Shown piece after piece: positions 15,393 through 24,284 of a DNA stretch of 64,000 nucleotides. The stretch's first letter is position 1. Each line of letters begins with the position of its first letter. The DNA is from Streptomyces sp. NRRL F-6676 (lineage in GTDB: Bacteria; Actinomycetota; Actinomycetes; Streptomycetales; Streptomycetaceae), in the NCBI RefSeq assembly GCF_000725625.1, contig NZ_JOHS01000042.1, forward strand, positions 5,511-69,510, read 5' to 3'. The notes beneath the pieces are model-generated. The model was not told the origin of the DNA. It was given only the letters and a program-made list of their open reading frames with translations, and did not search any database. The translations under genes were made by a program, and so were the position numbers.

Positions 15393-15731
15393 ATGCGCAT
15401 CCTGGCAGCCGCCAACCCCGACCACGTTGTCCTCGCCGGCGACGTCCTTGACTGGGCCAACACCAAGACGGGGCAGGTCCGCGCGCTGGTTCTCACCGTG
15501 GCCGCCCTCATGGCGATCATCGCCGTGCTGATGGCCTGGTGGAAGACCCGCTCCTTCGTCGGCACCCTCGTCGCTTTCGTCCTGGCCGCCCTCGTGCTCT
15601 GGGGGATCAGCAACCTCAACGTCCTGCAGACCAAGGTCGGCTCCGAGATCAACGACGCGGCCCCTGTCGTTGTCGTCCACGTCGCTGGTGACGCCCCCGC
15701 GCTGGCGGGTGAGGGCCGGCGGGTCTCGTGA
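15393..15731 (+). CDS. Small two-helix membrane protein of the transfer apparatus
   Basis: The protein has 112 residues, with GAGGAA before ATG 15393. Two hydrophobic helices at about residues 32-50 (ALVLTVAALMAIIAVLMAW) and 56-76 (FVGTLVAFVLAALVLWGI) are separated by a short basic loop. A small exposed C-terminus follows. The size and topology match VirB2/TcpD-type subunits that lie between TcpC and TcpE in related clusters. Its stop overlaps the tcpE-like start (GTGA). There is no clear signal-peptide cleavage site, so a pilin role is unproven. Confidence 0.7.
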   Translation: MRILAAANPDHVVLAGDVLDWANTKTGQVRALVLTVAALMAIIAVLMAWWKTRSFVGTLVAFVLAALVLWGISNLNVLQTKVGSEINDAAPVVVVHVAGDAPALAGEGRRVS

Positions 15732-16291
15732 GCGCCTCGGAGGAGGAACTGATCGGGCACTCGTATACGCGAGCCCGTCGGCACCCGCTCGTCATCGGCA
15801 AGCTCCCGGGAGCCGGCCGGCTCCCGGGAGGGCCCTACACGATCACCCAGGTGATGACCATGGTGGTCACCTTCGGGCTCCTCGTCATGACGAAGGATCT
15901 GTGGGCCCACTTCGGCGCCATGAACTTCATCCTCATGGCGCTGATCCCCTGGGGTCTGGCCTGGGTGCTGCGGTACGCGCGGCTCGACGGCCGCGATCCG
16001 GCACGCGCCGTGCGCAGCCTGCTCATCTACTCCTCCACTCCGGCCCAGGGGCGCCTGGCCGGCAAGCCGCAGCGGGTCGCTCGACCTCGACTGGCGACCG
16101 CCACCTGCACGGTGCGCGTCCGGTCCGCCGAGCGACCCGCCCCGGCGGCGGCCCCGCAGCCTGCTGCAGCGCCCGCACCCGGGGCCAGGCGCAGAGCCCG
16201 CCCGGCACCTGTGCCAGCGGCGGCCGCAGCGAGCCGGCCAGAGCCGAAGACCGGGCTGCAGGCCCTCCTCGCCTCCCTCGACGAGGAGTAA
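15728..16291 (+). CDS. TcpE-family conjugal transfer membrane protein
   Basis: The protein has 187 residues. The N-terminal half has the TcpE layout: a short soluble lead (HSYTRARRHPLVIGKLPG), two closely spaced hydrophobic helices at about residues 38-58 and 64-82 (MTMVVTFGLLVMTK; MNFILMALIPWGLAWVLRYA), then the motif LDGRDPARAVRSLLIY. The C-terminal 90 residues are Ala/Pro/Arg-rich and low complexity. TcpE sits with TcpF/VirB4 in the inner-membrane complex. The GTG start at 15728 overlaps the previous stop. Confidence 0.82.
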   Translation: MSASEEELIGHSYTRARRHPLVIGKLPGAGRLPGGPYTITQVMTMVVTFGLLVMTKDLWAHFGAMNFILMALIPWGLAWVLRYARLDGRDPARAVRSLLIYSSTPAQGRLAGKPQRVARPRLATATCTVRVRSAERPAPAAAPQPAAAPAPGARRRARPAPVPAAAAASRPEPKTGLQALLASLDEE

Positions 16292-16334
16292 CCAGCCGCC
16301 CCGTCGTCACCACCAGCACAGAAAGAAGAACCCC

Positions 16335-18941
16335 ATGCGTCTCCCCGTCCGGCACATCAGCGGCCACCTGATTTGGACCACTGCCGCCACCGTGTGGGCG
16401 GTGTGGCGCGTCGACACCGAGAACTACACCCACGCCTCCAAGTCCACGAAGCGCGAGCGGCTGGACGCACTGGAGTCCCTCTTCAAGTCCCTGCGGGGCG
16501 AGGCCCTCCTGCTCAGCCTGTGCCCGAGCGTCGACGCCGCGTCGGTCGTCACCCGCATGACCGCCGGCGTCGACCTCGACGCTTCCCCCGAGTACGTCGA
16601 CCTGGCGCTGAAGGTCCTCGACCAGCTCCAGGACCTCGAGCTCACCGGCCGCGTCGACTTCCTCGCCGTCCCGTTGCCCCACCTCGACTTCAAGCAGAGC
16701 GCCCGGGCGGTCCTCTCCTCCCTCCAGGCGGAGGTGATGGGCACGCTCGGTCTGCCGGTCGCCCCGATATCGCTCTCCGAGGAGCGCCAGCGCCTGGAGC
16801 AGGCGACCCGCCTGGCCGCCGGCTGGCCCTCCGGCATCAAGATGCGGCCTGCCACCGAGGCGGAGATCCTGTGGATCTACGGGCACAGCGCCCGCCGGGG
16901 CCTGAGCGAGCCGCTCCTGCCCGAGGACGGCGCACCGCGCGGTCTTCGCGGTCGCGGCCACACGGTCACCGCCCACACTCAGGTGATCCTGGACGAGGGC
17001 GGCCGCGGCACCCGGGCCTCCAAGGGTCCGACCAACCCGTTCAAGCGCCGCTACCTGCGCGCCACCAGCGAACACGGCGACTCCTACCAGGCGTTCTGCG
17101 TGCTCTCCGAGATGCCGGAAGCCTTCCGGTTCCCCGGCAGCGAGTACCTGGCGGCGCTGGACGAGTTCAACTTCCCCGTGGACTGGGCCGTCCGTCTGCA
17201 CGTCGAGTCCGGCTCGAAGGCCGAGCCGAAGTCCCGGCGCCAGCAGCGCGAGCTCGCGCACCAGCGCGGTGAGTACGACGGCGAGACCTCCGGCGTGCCG
17301 GCCTCCCTCGACAAGGCGTCCCTCGCCCTGGACGAGTACCGCGACCGGCTCACCGCCTCCTCCACCGAGGTCGAGATCCGTGCCACCGTCGCCACCTGCG
17401 TGTGGGGGACCACCCCCGAGGAGGCCGACGAGAAGGCGACGTCGCTGGCCAACCACTTCGGCGGCAACGACTACACGCTCGTGAGGCCCACCGGCGACCA
17501 GGTCGCGCTCTTCCACGGCATGCTGCCCGGCACCAAGACGCCCGGCCCGATGCTCGACTACACCCAGTACCTCCTGGCCCGCGATTTCGCGATGTCGATG
17601 CCGTTCTGCGGCGCCGGCCTGGGCGACGACTCCGGCAGCCTCTTCGGCCTCCAGCTCAACGGCGGCGGCGTACGCCCCGTGCTCGTTGACTTCTCCCACG
17701 GCCCCCGCGTCAACGCCTCCGCGTCCGCCGCGTTCGTCGGCGAGCTCGGCTCCGGCAAGTCGGTGGCGATGAAGTGCGCCATGTACAGCATCCTGACCAC
17801 CGGCCACCGGGCCGGGCAAAGGAACTCCCGCGGCCGCGCCCTGGTCATCGACCGCACCCCGCAGCAGGAGTGGTCGCGGTTCGCCAACGCCTGCCCCGGC
17901 ACCACGCAGATCATCAACGTCGACGAGAACGCCGGCGTCTCCCTCGACCCCCTGCGCGTCTTCCGCGGCCCGCGCGCCGCCCGCTACACCGAGTCCTTCC
18001 TCACCCCGCTCCTGGACATCGGCTCGATGAGCATCGAGGGCATCACCCTCGCCGAGGCGATCGAGGCCACCCGGCTCGGCCCCAAGCCGAGCATGACCGC
18101 GCTGATGGACACGCTCGCCAACCGGGCCCGCACGCCCGACCCGGAGGAGCCGAACGACGCCGCGGTCCGTGCCGCCGCCTCCGAACTCGTCCGCAAGCTG
18201 CGGTCGCTGGCCAAGAAGGACCTCGGCCGCGTCATCTTCGACCCCACGCTGCCGGTCGTACGGATCACCGACGCCGACAGCATCGTCTTCGCCGTCGACC
18301 GCCTGGGCCTGCCCACCAAGGAGGAGCTCTCCGAGCACCGCCTCCCGAGCCTGGAGGTCGAAAAGCGGTTCGGCTGGCGGCTGATGTACCTGATGACCGC
18401 GCTCTGCCGCGAGATCGCGTTCGCCGACCCCAACGAGTTCGCCGGCGTCTTCCTCGACGAGTGCTGGTGGCTCACCTCGTCCGCCGAGGGCTCCAACCTG
18501 CTGCTCGAGCTCATCGCCGACGGCCGCAAGCACAACGCCGGCGCCTTCGCCGGCAGCCACGACCCCTACGACATCGGCCCGAAGTCCGAGATCGGCGACA
18601 AGATCCGGGCGCTGCTGTCCCACATCTTCGTCTTCCGCCACCGCGGCAAGGCGCTGGCCGCACGCTGCTTGGAGTTCCTCGACCTCGACCCGACCGACGA
18701 CGAGATGCTCAAGGTCATCACCGAGAACCTCAGCCCGCTCAACGTCAGCGAGACCGAGCGCGCCCTGCGGGCCGGCGAGGGCCTGTACCGAGACCTCCGC
18801 AAGCGCATCGGTGGGATCAAGGTGCTGATCCCCGCCGATGAGAACGCGGCCGCCGCCATCACCACAACGCCTGGGCAGCGCGACGAAGAAGACGACGAGG
18901 CCGTGGAGTTGTTCGCCGAGGCGGACGGAGCCCTCGCATGA
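16335..18941 (+). CDS. VirB4/TcpF-like conjugation ATPase
   Basis: The protein has 868 residues, the usual size for the family. The N-terminal 400 residues match the TraC/VirB4 N-domain. The Walker A motif GELGSGKSVAMK lies near residue 470 and the Walker B region VFLDECWWL near residue 703; a downstream GSHDPYDIG region fits the HerA/FtsK-like fold. VirB4 ATPases power assembly and transport of type IV secretion channels at the cytoplasmic membrane. ATG 16335 is preceded by AGAAAGAAG. The stop overlaps the next start as ATGA. Confidence 0.92.
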   Translation: MRLPVRHISGHLIWTTAATVWAVWRVDTENYTHASKSTKRERLDALESLFKSLRGEALLLSLCPSVDAASVVTRMTAGVDLDASPEYVDLALKVLDQLQDLELTGRVDFLAVPLPHLDFKQSARAVLSSLQAEVMGTLGLPVAPISLSEERQRLEQATRLAAGWPSGIKMRPATEAEILWIYGHSARRGLSEPLLPEDGAPRGLRGRGHTVTAHTQVILDEGGRGTRASKGPTNPFKRRYLRATSEHGDSYQAFCVLSEMPEAFRFPGSEYLAALDEFNFPVDWAVRLHVESGSKAEPKSRRQQRELAHQRGEYDGETSGVPASLDKASLALDEYRDRLTASSTEVEIRATVATCVWGTTPEEADEKATSLANHFGGNDYTLVRPTGDQVALFHGMLPGTKTPGPMLDYTQYLLARDFAMSMPFCGAGLGDDSGSLFGLQLNGGGVRPVLVDFSHGPRVNASASAAFVGELGSGKSVAMKCAMYSILTTGHRAGQRNSRGRALVIDRTPQQEWSRFANACPGTTQIINVDENAGVSLDPLRVFRGPRAARYTESFLTPLLDIGSMSIEGITLAEAIEATRLGPKPSMTALMDTLANRARTPDPEEPNDAAVRAAASELVRKLRSLAKKDLGRVIFDPTLPVVRITDADSIVFAVDRLGLPTKEELSEHRLPSLEVEKRFGWRLMYLMTALCREIAFADPNEFAGVFLDECWWLTSSAEGSNLLLELIADGRKHNAGAFAGSHDPYDIGPKSEIGDKIRALLSHIFVFRHRGKALAARCLEFLDLDPTDDEMLKVITENLSPLNVSETERALRAGEGLYRDLRKRIGGIKVLIPADENAAAAITTTPGQRDEEDDEAVELFAEADGALA

Positions 18942-21349
18942 GCCACATACAGCGAGGGCGCGTCAAGCGGCGCCTGGGGCTCATCGCCGTCCTGCTGGCC
19001 CTCTTCAGCGTGGTGCTGGCCCCTGCCGCCATGGCAGATCCGGCGCCGTCGCCCAGCACGTCCGCTCCTGCAGCCGGCCCCCCGAACTTGAACCAGAAGC
19101 CGAAGGACGGCAGCGACGGCCTCCTTCAGCCGTTCAATGTGACGGACAAGGACGGCGTCCCGATCAGCTCCTACACCGTCAAGACGGACACGGGCGGCTG
19201 GAAGGACATCGACCTCAAGATCTGGAACATCGTCGCCCAGCTGTTCTTCGGCGTCTCGAAGTGGGTCATCGGCTTCACCTGCTGGCTGATCAAGTGGGCG
19301 CTGAACTTCGGCCTGGCCAAGGTCATGGTCGGACCCGTCGAGGACATCTCCAGCACCCTCAAGTCCCAGGTCATCGACCGGCTCGGCCTGCCGGGCCTGT
19401 TCCTGACGTTCGCCGGCTTCTACTGCGGCTGGCTGATCCTCTTCAAGGAGCGTTCGCGCGGCTTCGCCGAGATCGGGGTCTCCCTGGTCGTCGCCGCGCT
19501 GACCACTACCGTGCTCGTCTCGCCGGCCCAGGTGCTGCTCGGCCAGCACGATCAGCCGCAGGCACAGGGCTCCACCATGCTGCTCTCCGAGGAGGGCTTG
19601 CTGGGGAAGTCGAAGGACTTCACCCTCGAGGTCGCCAGCATCGTGCTGGCAGACGATCCCGCGAGCGCCCAGGGCAGTGCCGACCCCAACAACGTGGCGA
19701 AGCCGATCACCGACGCCCTGGTGGAGGCGTTCATCGTCAAGCCCAACCAGCTCATGGTCTACGGGCAGACCTTCGACGGGCAGTGCGACAAGGCCTTCCG
19801 ACAATTCAAGCTCGCCGAGTTCAACCTCAACCAGCTGGGGATGAACTACTGGGACGCCATGGTGATGGATTCGATGTACGACACGAACTTCATCGGGCAG
19901 CTCAACGAGAACGCAAAGAAGTTCGAGGCCGCGTGCGGGGATGTGAAGCCGAAGGCCAAGCGTGCCTCCGCGGACCTCGCCTTCTCCGCCCTGTTTGTCG
20001 CCATCGCCGCCGTCATCGTGGCGATCCTCATGGTTCTTGTCACCGGCACGTTCCTCACCGCGCAGGGCTGGTTGGCCTTCGAAGCCATCCGCGGCCACTG
20101 GGCACTGACCGCCGGCATCCTGCCCGGCGGCGGCCGCGCCACCCTGTGGCGCTGGTGCTCCGCAATCACCAAGGCCGTCCTCGGCATCATCATCGCCATT
20201 CTCTTCCTGGCGATCTTCATCCTCATCGTCCTGGCCCTGACCGACGCGGACACCGGCGATATCTTGGCCGTGAAGTTCATCGTCATCGACGTCACTGCCA
20301 TCGCCGGCCTGGCCGGTCACAAGCGCATCAAGCAGACTGCCCAGAGCATCGCGGTCAACCTCAACCGCAAGCTCGCCAACGCCCGCGTAGGCGGGGCTGG
20401 CCGCCGCTCCGTGTTCAGCAGCCCTGGCCGGTACGCCGAGACCGCCCCCGGCCTGAAGCAGATGTGGAGTGAGGCCCGCGGCGAGGCCAGGCGCGTGAGC
20501 AGGCCCGTCGGCCAGGGCTTGAAGACCGCCAAGAACGCCTGGGTCGGCTCGCCGCAGGCCAACCGCAAGGCCAGCCGGCTGCGGACCGCGGCCCGACTTG
20601 CTACCAACGCCGCCGCGGCTGTGGGCACCGGCGGCGCCAGCGCGGCCGCGAAGGTCGCGGCGCAGCAGGCGGCCAAGCAGACCTTGAAGAACCGGCTGGC
20701 CACGGCGGCCGCGAACAAGATGTCCCAGACCCGGGGCGGCAGGGCCACCATGGCCACCGGCAAGGCGGCCGCCGCCACCGCCAAGTACGGCGCCAAGGCG
20801 ACGAAGTTCGCCTTCATGGCCACGGTGGGTGCGCCGGTGGGCATTCCCCGGGGAGTCGCCGCGACGAAGCGAGGCGCTGCCGCGGCAACGGCCCGTGCCG
20901 GGCAGGTGCGCGACCAGCTCAAGGCCGTCAAGGCACGGACCGTCGACAGGAAGGTCCAGGAGGCCAAGGACTTCGGAGCCGAGTACAAGCGCAACGTCGT
21001 CACGGCCGGCAAGTTCGTCGCGAAGCAGGGAACGAAGGCCCAGGTCCACCTCGGTCTGGCCGAGATTCAGCCGGATCCGAAGGCCGGGAATCCTCCTGGG
21101 CCCCGGGCCGGTGCCGTCGCGCCGAAGACCCCCGGTGGCGCGCCGGCGGCGGCTGGCACGAAGACACCGAGCTCCGTGAAGCCCCCGGCCGCCGGGCCGG
21201 CCGCGGTGCCGAAGATGCCTACCCCGCCCACCCCTGCGCCGGCGACGCCCCCGGCTGCGAAGAAGTCGACGCCGGCCAAGCCGCCGGCTCCGCCTCGGAC
21301 CATCCGGCGTGCCACGCGGCCGCCCGGCCCGCCCAAGCCCCGGCCGTAG
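18938..21349 (+). CDS. VirB6/TrbL-like polytopic membrane protein
   Basis: The protein has 803 residues. An N-terminal signal-like helix (residues 10-31, ending VLAPAAMA) leads to an extracellular Ser/Pro/Ala linker. Hydrophobic helices lie at about 110-130, 150-165, 175-195, 350-375 and 405-435 (KAVLGIIIAILFLAIFILIVLALT). The C-terminal 330 residues are cytoplasmic, very basic and Ala-rich (repeated AAKAATK-like stretches), ending in a Pro/Ala/Lys tail. This matches TrbL/VirB6/TcpH-type channel subunits that contact VirB4 and the coupling protein. It overlaps virB4-like by ATGA. Confidence 0.82.
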   Translation: MSHIQRGRVKRRLGLIAVLLALFSVVLAPAAMADPAPSPSTSAPAAGPPNLNQKPKDGSDGLLQPFNVTDKDGVPISSYTVKTDTGGWKDIDLKIWNIVAQLFFGVSKWVIGFTCWLIKWALNFGLAKVMVGPVEDISSTLKSQVIDRLGLPGLFLTFAGFYCGWLILFKERSRGFAEIGVSLVVAALTTTVLVSPAQVLLGQHDQPQAQGSTMLLSEEGLLGKSKDFTLEVASIVLADDPASAQGSADPNNVAKPITDALVEAFIVKPNQLMVYGQTFDGQCDKAFRQFKLAEFNLNQLGMNYWDAMVMDSMYDTNFIGQLNENAKKFEAACGDVKPKAKRASADLAFSALFVAIAAVIVAILMVLVTGTFLTAQGWLAFEAIRGHWALTAGILPGGGRATLWRWCSAITKAVLGIIIAILFLAIFILIVLALTDADTGDILAVKFIVIDVTAIAGLAGHKRIKQTAQSIAVNLNRKLANARVGGAGRRSVFSSPGRYAETAPGLKQMWSEARGEARRVSRPVGQGLKTAKNAWVGSPQANRKASRLRTAARLATNAAAAVGTGGASAAAKVAAQQAAKQTLKNRLATAAANKMSQTRGGRATMATGKAAAATAKYGAKATKFAFMATVGAPVGIPRGVAATKRGAAAATARAGQVRDQLKAVKARTVDRKVQEAKDFGAEYKRNVVTAGKFVAKQGTKAQVHLGLAEIQPDPKAGNPPGPRAGAVAPKTPGGAPAAAGTKTPSSVKPPAAGPAAVPKMPTPPTPAPATPPAAKKSTPAKPPAPPRTIRRATRPPGPPKPRP

Positions 21350-21356
21350 CCGGACT

Positions 21357-21385
21357 GCGGCCGGGACTCCACAGGTCCCGGCCGC
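21357..21385 (+). terminator. Hairpin within the transfer operon
   Basis: GCGGCCGGGAC (21357-21367) and GTCCCGGCCGC (21375-21385) form a perfect 11-bp stem in the 75-base gap after the VirB6-like gene. There is no T-tract, so it may attenuate or stabilise the upstream mRNA rather than end it. Confidence 0.6.
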
Positions 21386-21424
21386 CCAGATCACCGCACC
21401 AGAACCACCTGACGGGGGACCCCC

Positions 21425-22096
21425 ATGCCTCAAACCGATGCCGCGCGTGCCCGCGCCCAGCGCGCGACGATCGCGCTGTTCGTCGCTGCGGCCGTCCTGG
21501 CAACTGTCGGTGTCACCCTCCTGTTCGGCCTCCCTGAGGCCGACCGTCCTGCCACCGACTCGACTCCGGTCACGGCCGCTTCCTCCGCCCCTGCGGTCGG
21601 CAGCGGCTCTGGCGGCACGCGCCCGGCCGAGGCCTCCCCCGCGGCGGAACCGTCGGCGTCTCCTGAGCACTTGGGCCTGAGGCAGGTGCCGACGCCGGTC
21701 GAGGAGGCGGCCCGGTCCTTCGTGACCGCGTGGGCCAGCCACGACGCCCGACCGGGCCGGGACAACTCGTACGACGACGCATCCCGGCGGGCCGCGATCT
21801 ACGCTGCCGGAGATCTTGCCGAGGACCTGCGCACTCACACCAGCGGCAGCGCCGCCACGCAGCAGTGGTTGAGCTGGAAGGACCATCAGGTCCAGGTGGC
21901 GGTGGCGGTCCTGCGGGTGTCACTGCCGGACGGAGCGCCCGCACCGAGCGAGGACTCCGCTTTCGCGCGTGTGATCTACAAGCTGACCGCAACGCCAGCC
22001 AAGGGCCCTGCCAGCGAGTCGGAAGAGCACGTGGCGCTCAAGCTCCGCCGCGGCGCCGACGGAAGCTGGCGCGTCGTCGGACTGCCCAATGTCTGA
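21425..22096 (+). CDS. Membrane-anchored TcpC/VirB8-like protein
   Basis: The protein has 223 residues, with ATG 21425 after GGGGGAC. A single N-terminal helix lies at residues 14-37 (IALFVAAAVLATVGVTLLFGL). A Ser/Ala/Pro linker follows, then a domain of about 135 residues beginning VEEAARSFVTAWASHD, the same helix pattern that opens the NTF2-like domains of the TcpC-like protein upstream. It ends with a beta-rich edge (DGSWRVVGLPNV). It is probably a second periplasm-side scaffold of the transfer channel. The last bases overlap the hydrolase gene start by 8 bases. Confidence 0.75.
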   Translation: MPQTDAARARAQRATIALFVAAAVLATVGVTLLFGLPEADRPATDSTPVTAASSAPAVGSGSGGTRPAEASPAAEPSASPEHLGLRQVPTPVEEAARSFVTAWASHDARPGRDNSYDDASRRAAIYAAGDLAEDLRTHTSGSAATQQWLSWKDHQVQVAVAVLRVSLPDGAPAPSEDSAFARVIYKLTATPAKGPASESEEHVALKLRRGADGSWRVVGLPNV

Positions 22097-23546
22097 GCAG
22101 GGCAAGTCCAAGGCCCTGCGGAACGTGCTGATCGCGGCGATCCTCTCCTGCCTGCTTGGATTCGGCCTGATCCTGAGTGCCGTACTGGCGCTGTCGTCGG
22201 CAATCGGCGAGGACAACACCAGCAGCGCACTGGAGAACGCGGGCTTCGGCGGCGGTCTGTCGGACACCAAGGAGATCCCTGACTGGCTGCGTCCCATCAT
22301 CCTCGACGCTGTGGCGAGGTACGGCTGTGCGGAGGTCACCCCATCGCTGATCGCCGCCCAGCTCTACCAGGAGTCCACCTTCCGCAAGAACCCGCCCGAC
22401 GGTGGAGCCGGCGCGATGGGCATCGCCCAGTTCATCCCCTCCACCTGGGCGACCGAAGGCATCGACGCCAACAACAAGGGCGGCGCGGACCCGCTGGACC
22501 CTGAGGACGCAGTTTCGTCGATGGTGGCCTACGACTGCAAGCTCGCCGACGAGATCCGCAGCGTGCCGGGCGACGTCGTCGACAACATGCTCGCCGCCTA
22601 CAACGCCGGCGGGAACAAGGTGAAGAAATACGGCGGCATCCCACCGTACGAGGAGACGCGCAAGTACGTCCGCGAGATCCGGGACCGGGCGGAGAAGTGG
22701 TCCGCGCCGATGGACGGCAAGGTCTCCGGCGGACTGTCCAAGGTTGTGGCCGCAGCCAAAGAGGCGCTCAACACCCCATACGTCCTGGGCGGCAGCTGCA
22801 AGCCTCCGTTCCAGGGAGCCAAGGGATGCGACTGCTCCAGCCTGGTCAAGTACGCCTGGAGCAAGGTCGGCGTGAACCTTCCACGAGTCACCTACGACCA
22901 GGTCGACATCGGCACCAAGGTGAAGTCGGCGAACGACCTGCGCCCCGGTGACCTGATCTTCTCAGGCGGCAGCGCGTCCAGCCCGGAGCACGTATCCATG
23001 TACATAGGGGGCGGCGAGGTCATCGACGCGCCGCACACCGGCGCCCGTGTCCGCATCAAGCCCCTGTCCTTCTGGAAGGGCCGGATCCTGATCATGAAAC
23101 GGCCCAACTACACCGAGCCGGGGTCGGGTGGCACCTCAGGCACGTGGGTCGCCCCTGTCGCCGACGATCACGTAGGCACCGGGTACCGGGTCTTCGGATC
23201 GATGTGGTCGAGCGGCTACCACACCGGCGTGGACTTCCCCGTGCGCACCGGAACTGCGACCCGCGCGGTGGGCCCGGGCACCGTGGTGACGGCCGGCTGG
23301 AACAACGCGTACGGCTACCAGGTAGTGATCAAACACGGCGACGGCATGTACTCGCAGTACGCCCACCACTCCTCGCTGGCGGTGGTCGTCGGCCAGAAGG
23401 TGAAGGGCGGCGACCGGATCGGGTACTCCGGCGCCACGGGCAACGTCAGCGGTGCGCACCTCCACTTCGAGATACGCACCGGCCCGGAGTACGGATCGGA
23501 CATCGACCCACTGGCCTACCTCCGTAGTCACGGCGTCAAGATCTGA
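22089..23546 (+). CDS. Three-domain peptidoglycan hydrolase of the transfer system
   Basis: The protein has 485 residues. An N-terminal membrane helix (residues 10-33) is followed by three catalytic domains. A lytic transglycosylase (SLT) domain spans about 60-190, with the catalytic Glu in QLYQESTFRKN and the GAMGIAQFIPSTW motif. An NlpC/P60 endopeptidase spans about 215-335, with Cys in GCDCSSLVKYAW and His in PEHVSMYIGGG. An M23/LytM metallopeptidase occupies about 360-485, with HTGVD and HLHFE zinc motifs. All key residues are present. VirB1-like enzymes open the cell wall for conjugation; two domains are common, three in one chain is unusual. Confidence 0.92.
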   Translation: MSEQGKSKALRNVLIAAILSCLLGFGLILSAVLALSSAIGEDNTSSALENAGFGGGLSDTKEIPDWLRPIILDAVARYGCAEVTPSLIAAQLYQESTFRKNPPDGGAGAMGIAQFIPSTWATEGIDANNKGGADPLDPEDAVSSMVAYDCKLADEIRSVPGDVVDNMLAAYNAGGNKVKKYGGIPPYEETRKYVREIRDRAEKWSAPMDGKVSGGLSKVVAAAKEALNTPYVLGGSCKPPFQGAKGCDCSSLVKYAWSKVGVNLPRVTYDQVDIGTKVKSANDLRPGDLIFSGGSASSPEHVSMYIGGGEVIDAPHTGARVRIKPLSFWKGRILIMKRPNYTEPGSGGTSGTWVAPVADDHVGTGYRVFGSMWSSGYHTGVDFPVRTGTATRAVGPGTVVTAGWNNAYGYQVVIKHGDGMYSQYAHHSSLAVVVGQKVKGGDRIGYSGATGNVSGAHLHFEIRTGPEYGSDIDPLAYLRSHGVKI

Positions 23547-23551
23547 CCTGC

Positions 23552-23593
23552 CGGCCGGCGTCACGCTCTCCCGCAGGGGCATGACGCCGGCCG
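23552..23593 (+). terminator. Terminator after the cell-wall hydrolase gene
   Basis: CGGCCGGCGTCA (23552-23563) pairs perfectly with TGACGCCGGCCG (23582-23593). It directly precedes copy 3 of the four-copy element, marking a boundary between two transcription units of the transfer region. Confidence 0.7.
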
Positions 23594-23611
23594 ACGCCAT
23601 ACCGCGAAGAA

Positions 23612-23670
23612 ATTCGGAGCGGAGTGTCACACCGAGCCGGATCCCGACACCTGTAGCAGGTGAAAGGCCC
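23612..23670 (+). promoter_or_regulatory. GTCACACCG/CACCTGTAGCAGGTG element, copy 3
   Basis: GTCACACCG starts at 23626 and TAG of the perfect dyad CACCTG-TAG-CAGGTG at 23654, 28 bases apart. The dyad lies 40 bases before the leader-peptide start. Confidence 0.7.
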
Positions 23671-23693
23671 GTTTGCTCTTCGGAGGTGCCGCC

Positions 23694-23771
23694 ATGCTCC
23701 CGACTTCCCCCGTGCCCGCTCCGGCCGCCGCGGTGCCGCCGTGCGCCTCGTCCTCGGACGGTGGGCGATGA
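23694..23771 (+). CDS. 25-aa leader peptide coupled to the coupling-protein operon
   Basis: The reading frame ATG 23694 to TGA 23771 encodes MLPTSPVPAPAAAVPPCASS followed by SDGGR. It has an excellent ribosome binding site (CGGAGGTG, 5-6 bases before the ATG). Its stop overlaps the ATG of the next gene as ATGA. The next gene has no good binding site of its own, so translation of this Pro/Ala-rich peptide probably controls it. Confidence 0.5.
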   Translation: MLPTSPVPAPAAAVPPCASSSDGGR

Positions 23772-24253
23772 CCACGACCGACCTCATCGATGGCGCAATC
23801 GGCTTCGTCGACGACCTCCCGGGCCACGTCGAGCGCCTGGCGGACTCGGTGATGGCCAACGCCTGGTGGGTTGCGCTGGTCGCCCTGGCAGCCAGCGGGG
23901 TAGCCGCCGCGGTCCGCTGGGCCCTGTCCCGTGGCCCGATGTCCAAGCGAACGGCTCTGGAGGTGCTGCCGACCACAGGCTTCGACCCGAAGCCGGAAGA
24001 GGTCGTCCGCTTCGGGCACCAGATGGCCCGCGCGCACAAGAGCGTGTCGCGCTGGCTCGTGTCCTCGGCCCGCACCAATGCTCTGCGCATCCGGTTCACC
24101 TGCTCCAACGGGTCGCTGTCCATGAGGGTCGAGGGCCCGGATCGAGCGATGTCGGTTCTGCGCCACCAGGGCTACGCCCAGGTCGAGATGCGGCCTATCG
24201 AGGCCGACGGGCGTGCCGCGCGCGAACGTCCACAGATCCGGCTCGGCTCCTGA
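23768..24253 (+). CDS. Small membrane protein preceding the coupling ATPase
   Basis: The protein has 161 residues from ATG 23768; a GTG at 23741 is an in-frame alternative. One membrane helix lies at about residues 32-52 (WWVALVALAASGVAAAVRWAL). A soluble domain of about 100 residues follows (TALEVLPTTGFDPKPEEVVRFG, then SLSMRVEGPDRAMSVL and a final RPIEADGR). The next gene is the coupling ATPase 31 bases downstream. In several type IV systems the coupling protein works with a small membrane partner, and this is a good candidate. Confidence 0.75.
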   Translation: MTTTDLIDGAIGFVDDLPGHVERLADSVMANAWWVALVALAASGVAAAVRWALSRGPMSKRTALEVLPTTGFDPKPEEVVRFGHQMARAHKSVSRWLVSSARTNALRIRFTCSNGSLSMRVEGPDRAMSVLRHQGYAQVEMRPIEADGRAARERPQIRLGS

Positions 24254-24284
24254 CGCACCGCCGGACACCACAGACAGGTAGATC

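Noticed and set aside
16023..21886. Very long leftward frames (872 and 1106 aa) opposite the transfer genes
   Set aside because: They are antisense shadows of VirB4-like and VirB6-like genes, whose Walker motifs and membrane helices are clearly on the plus strand.
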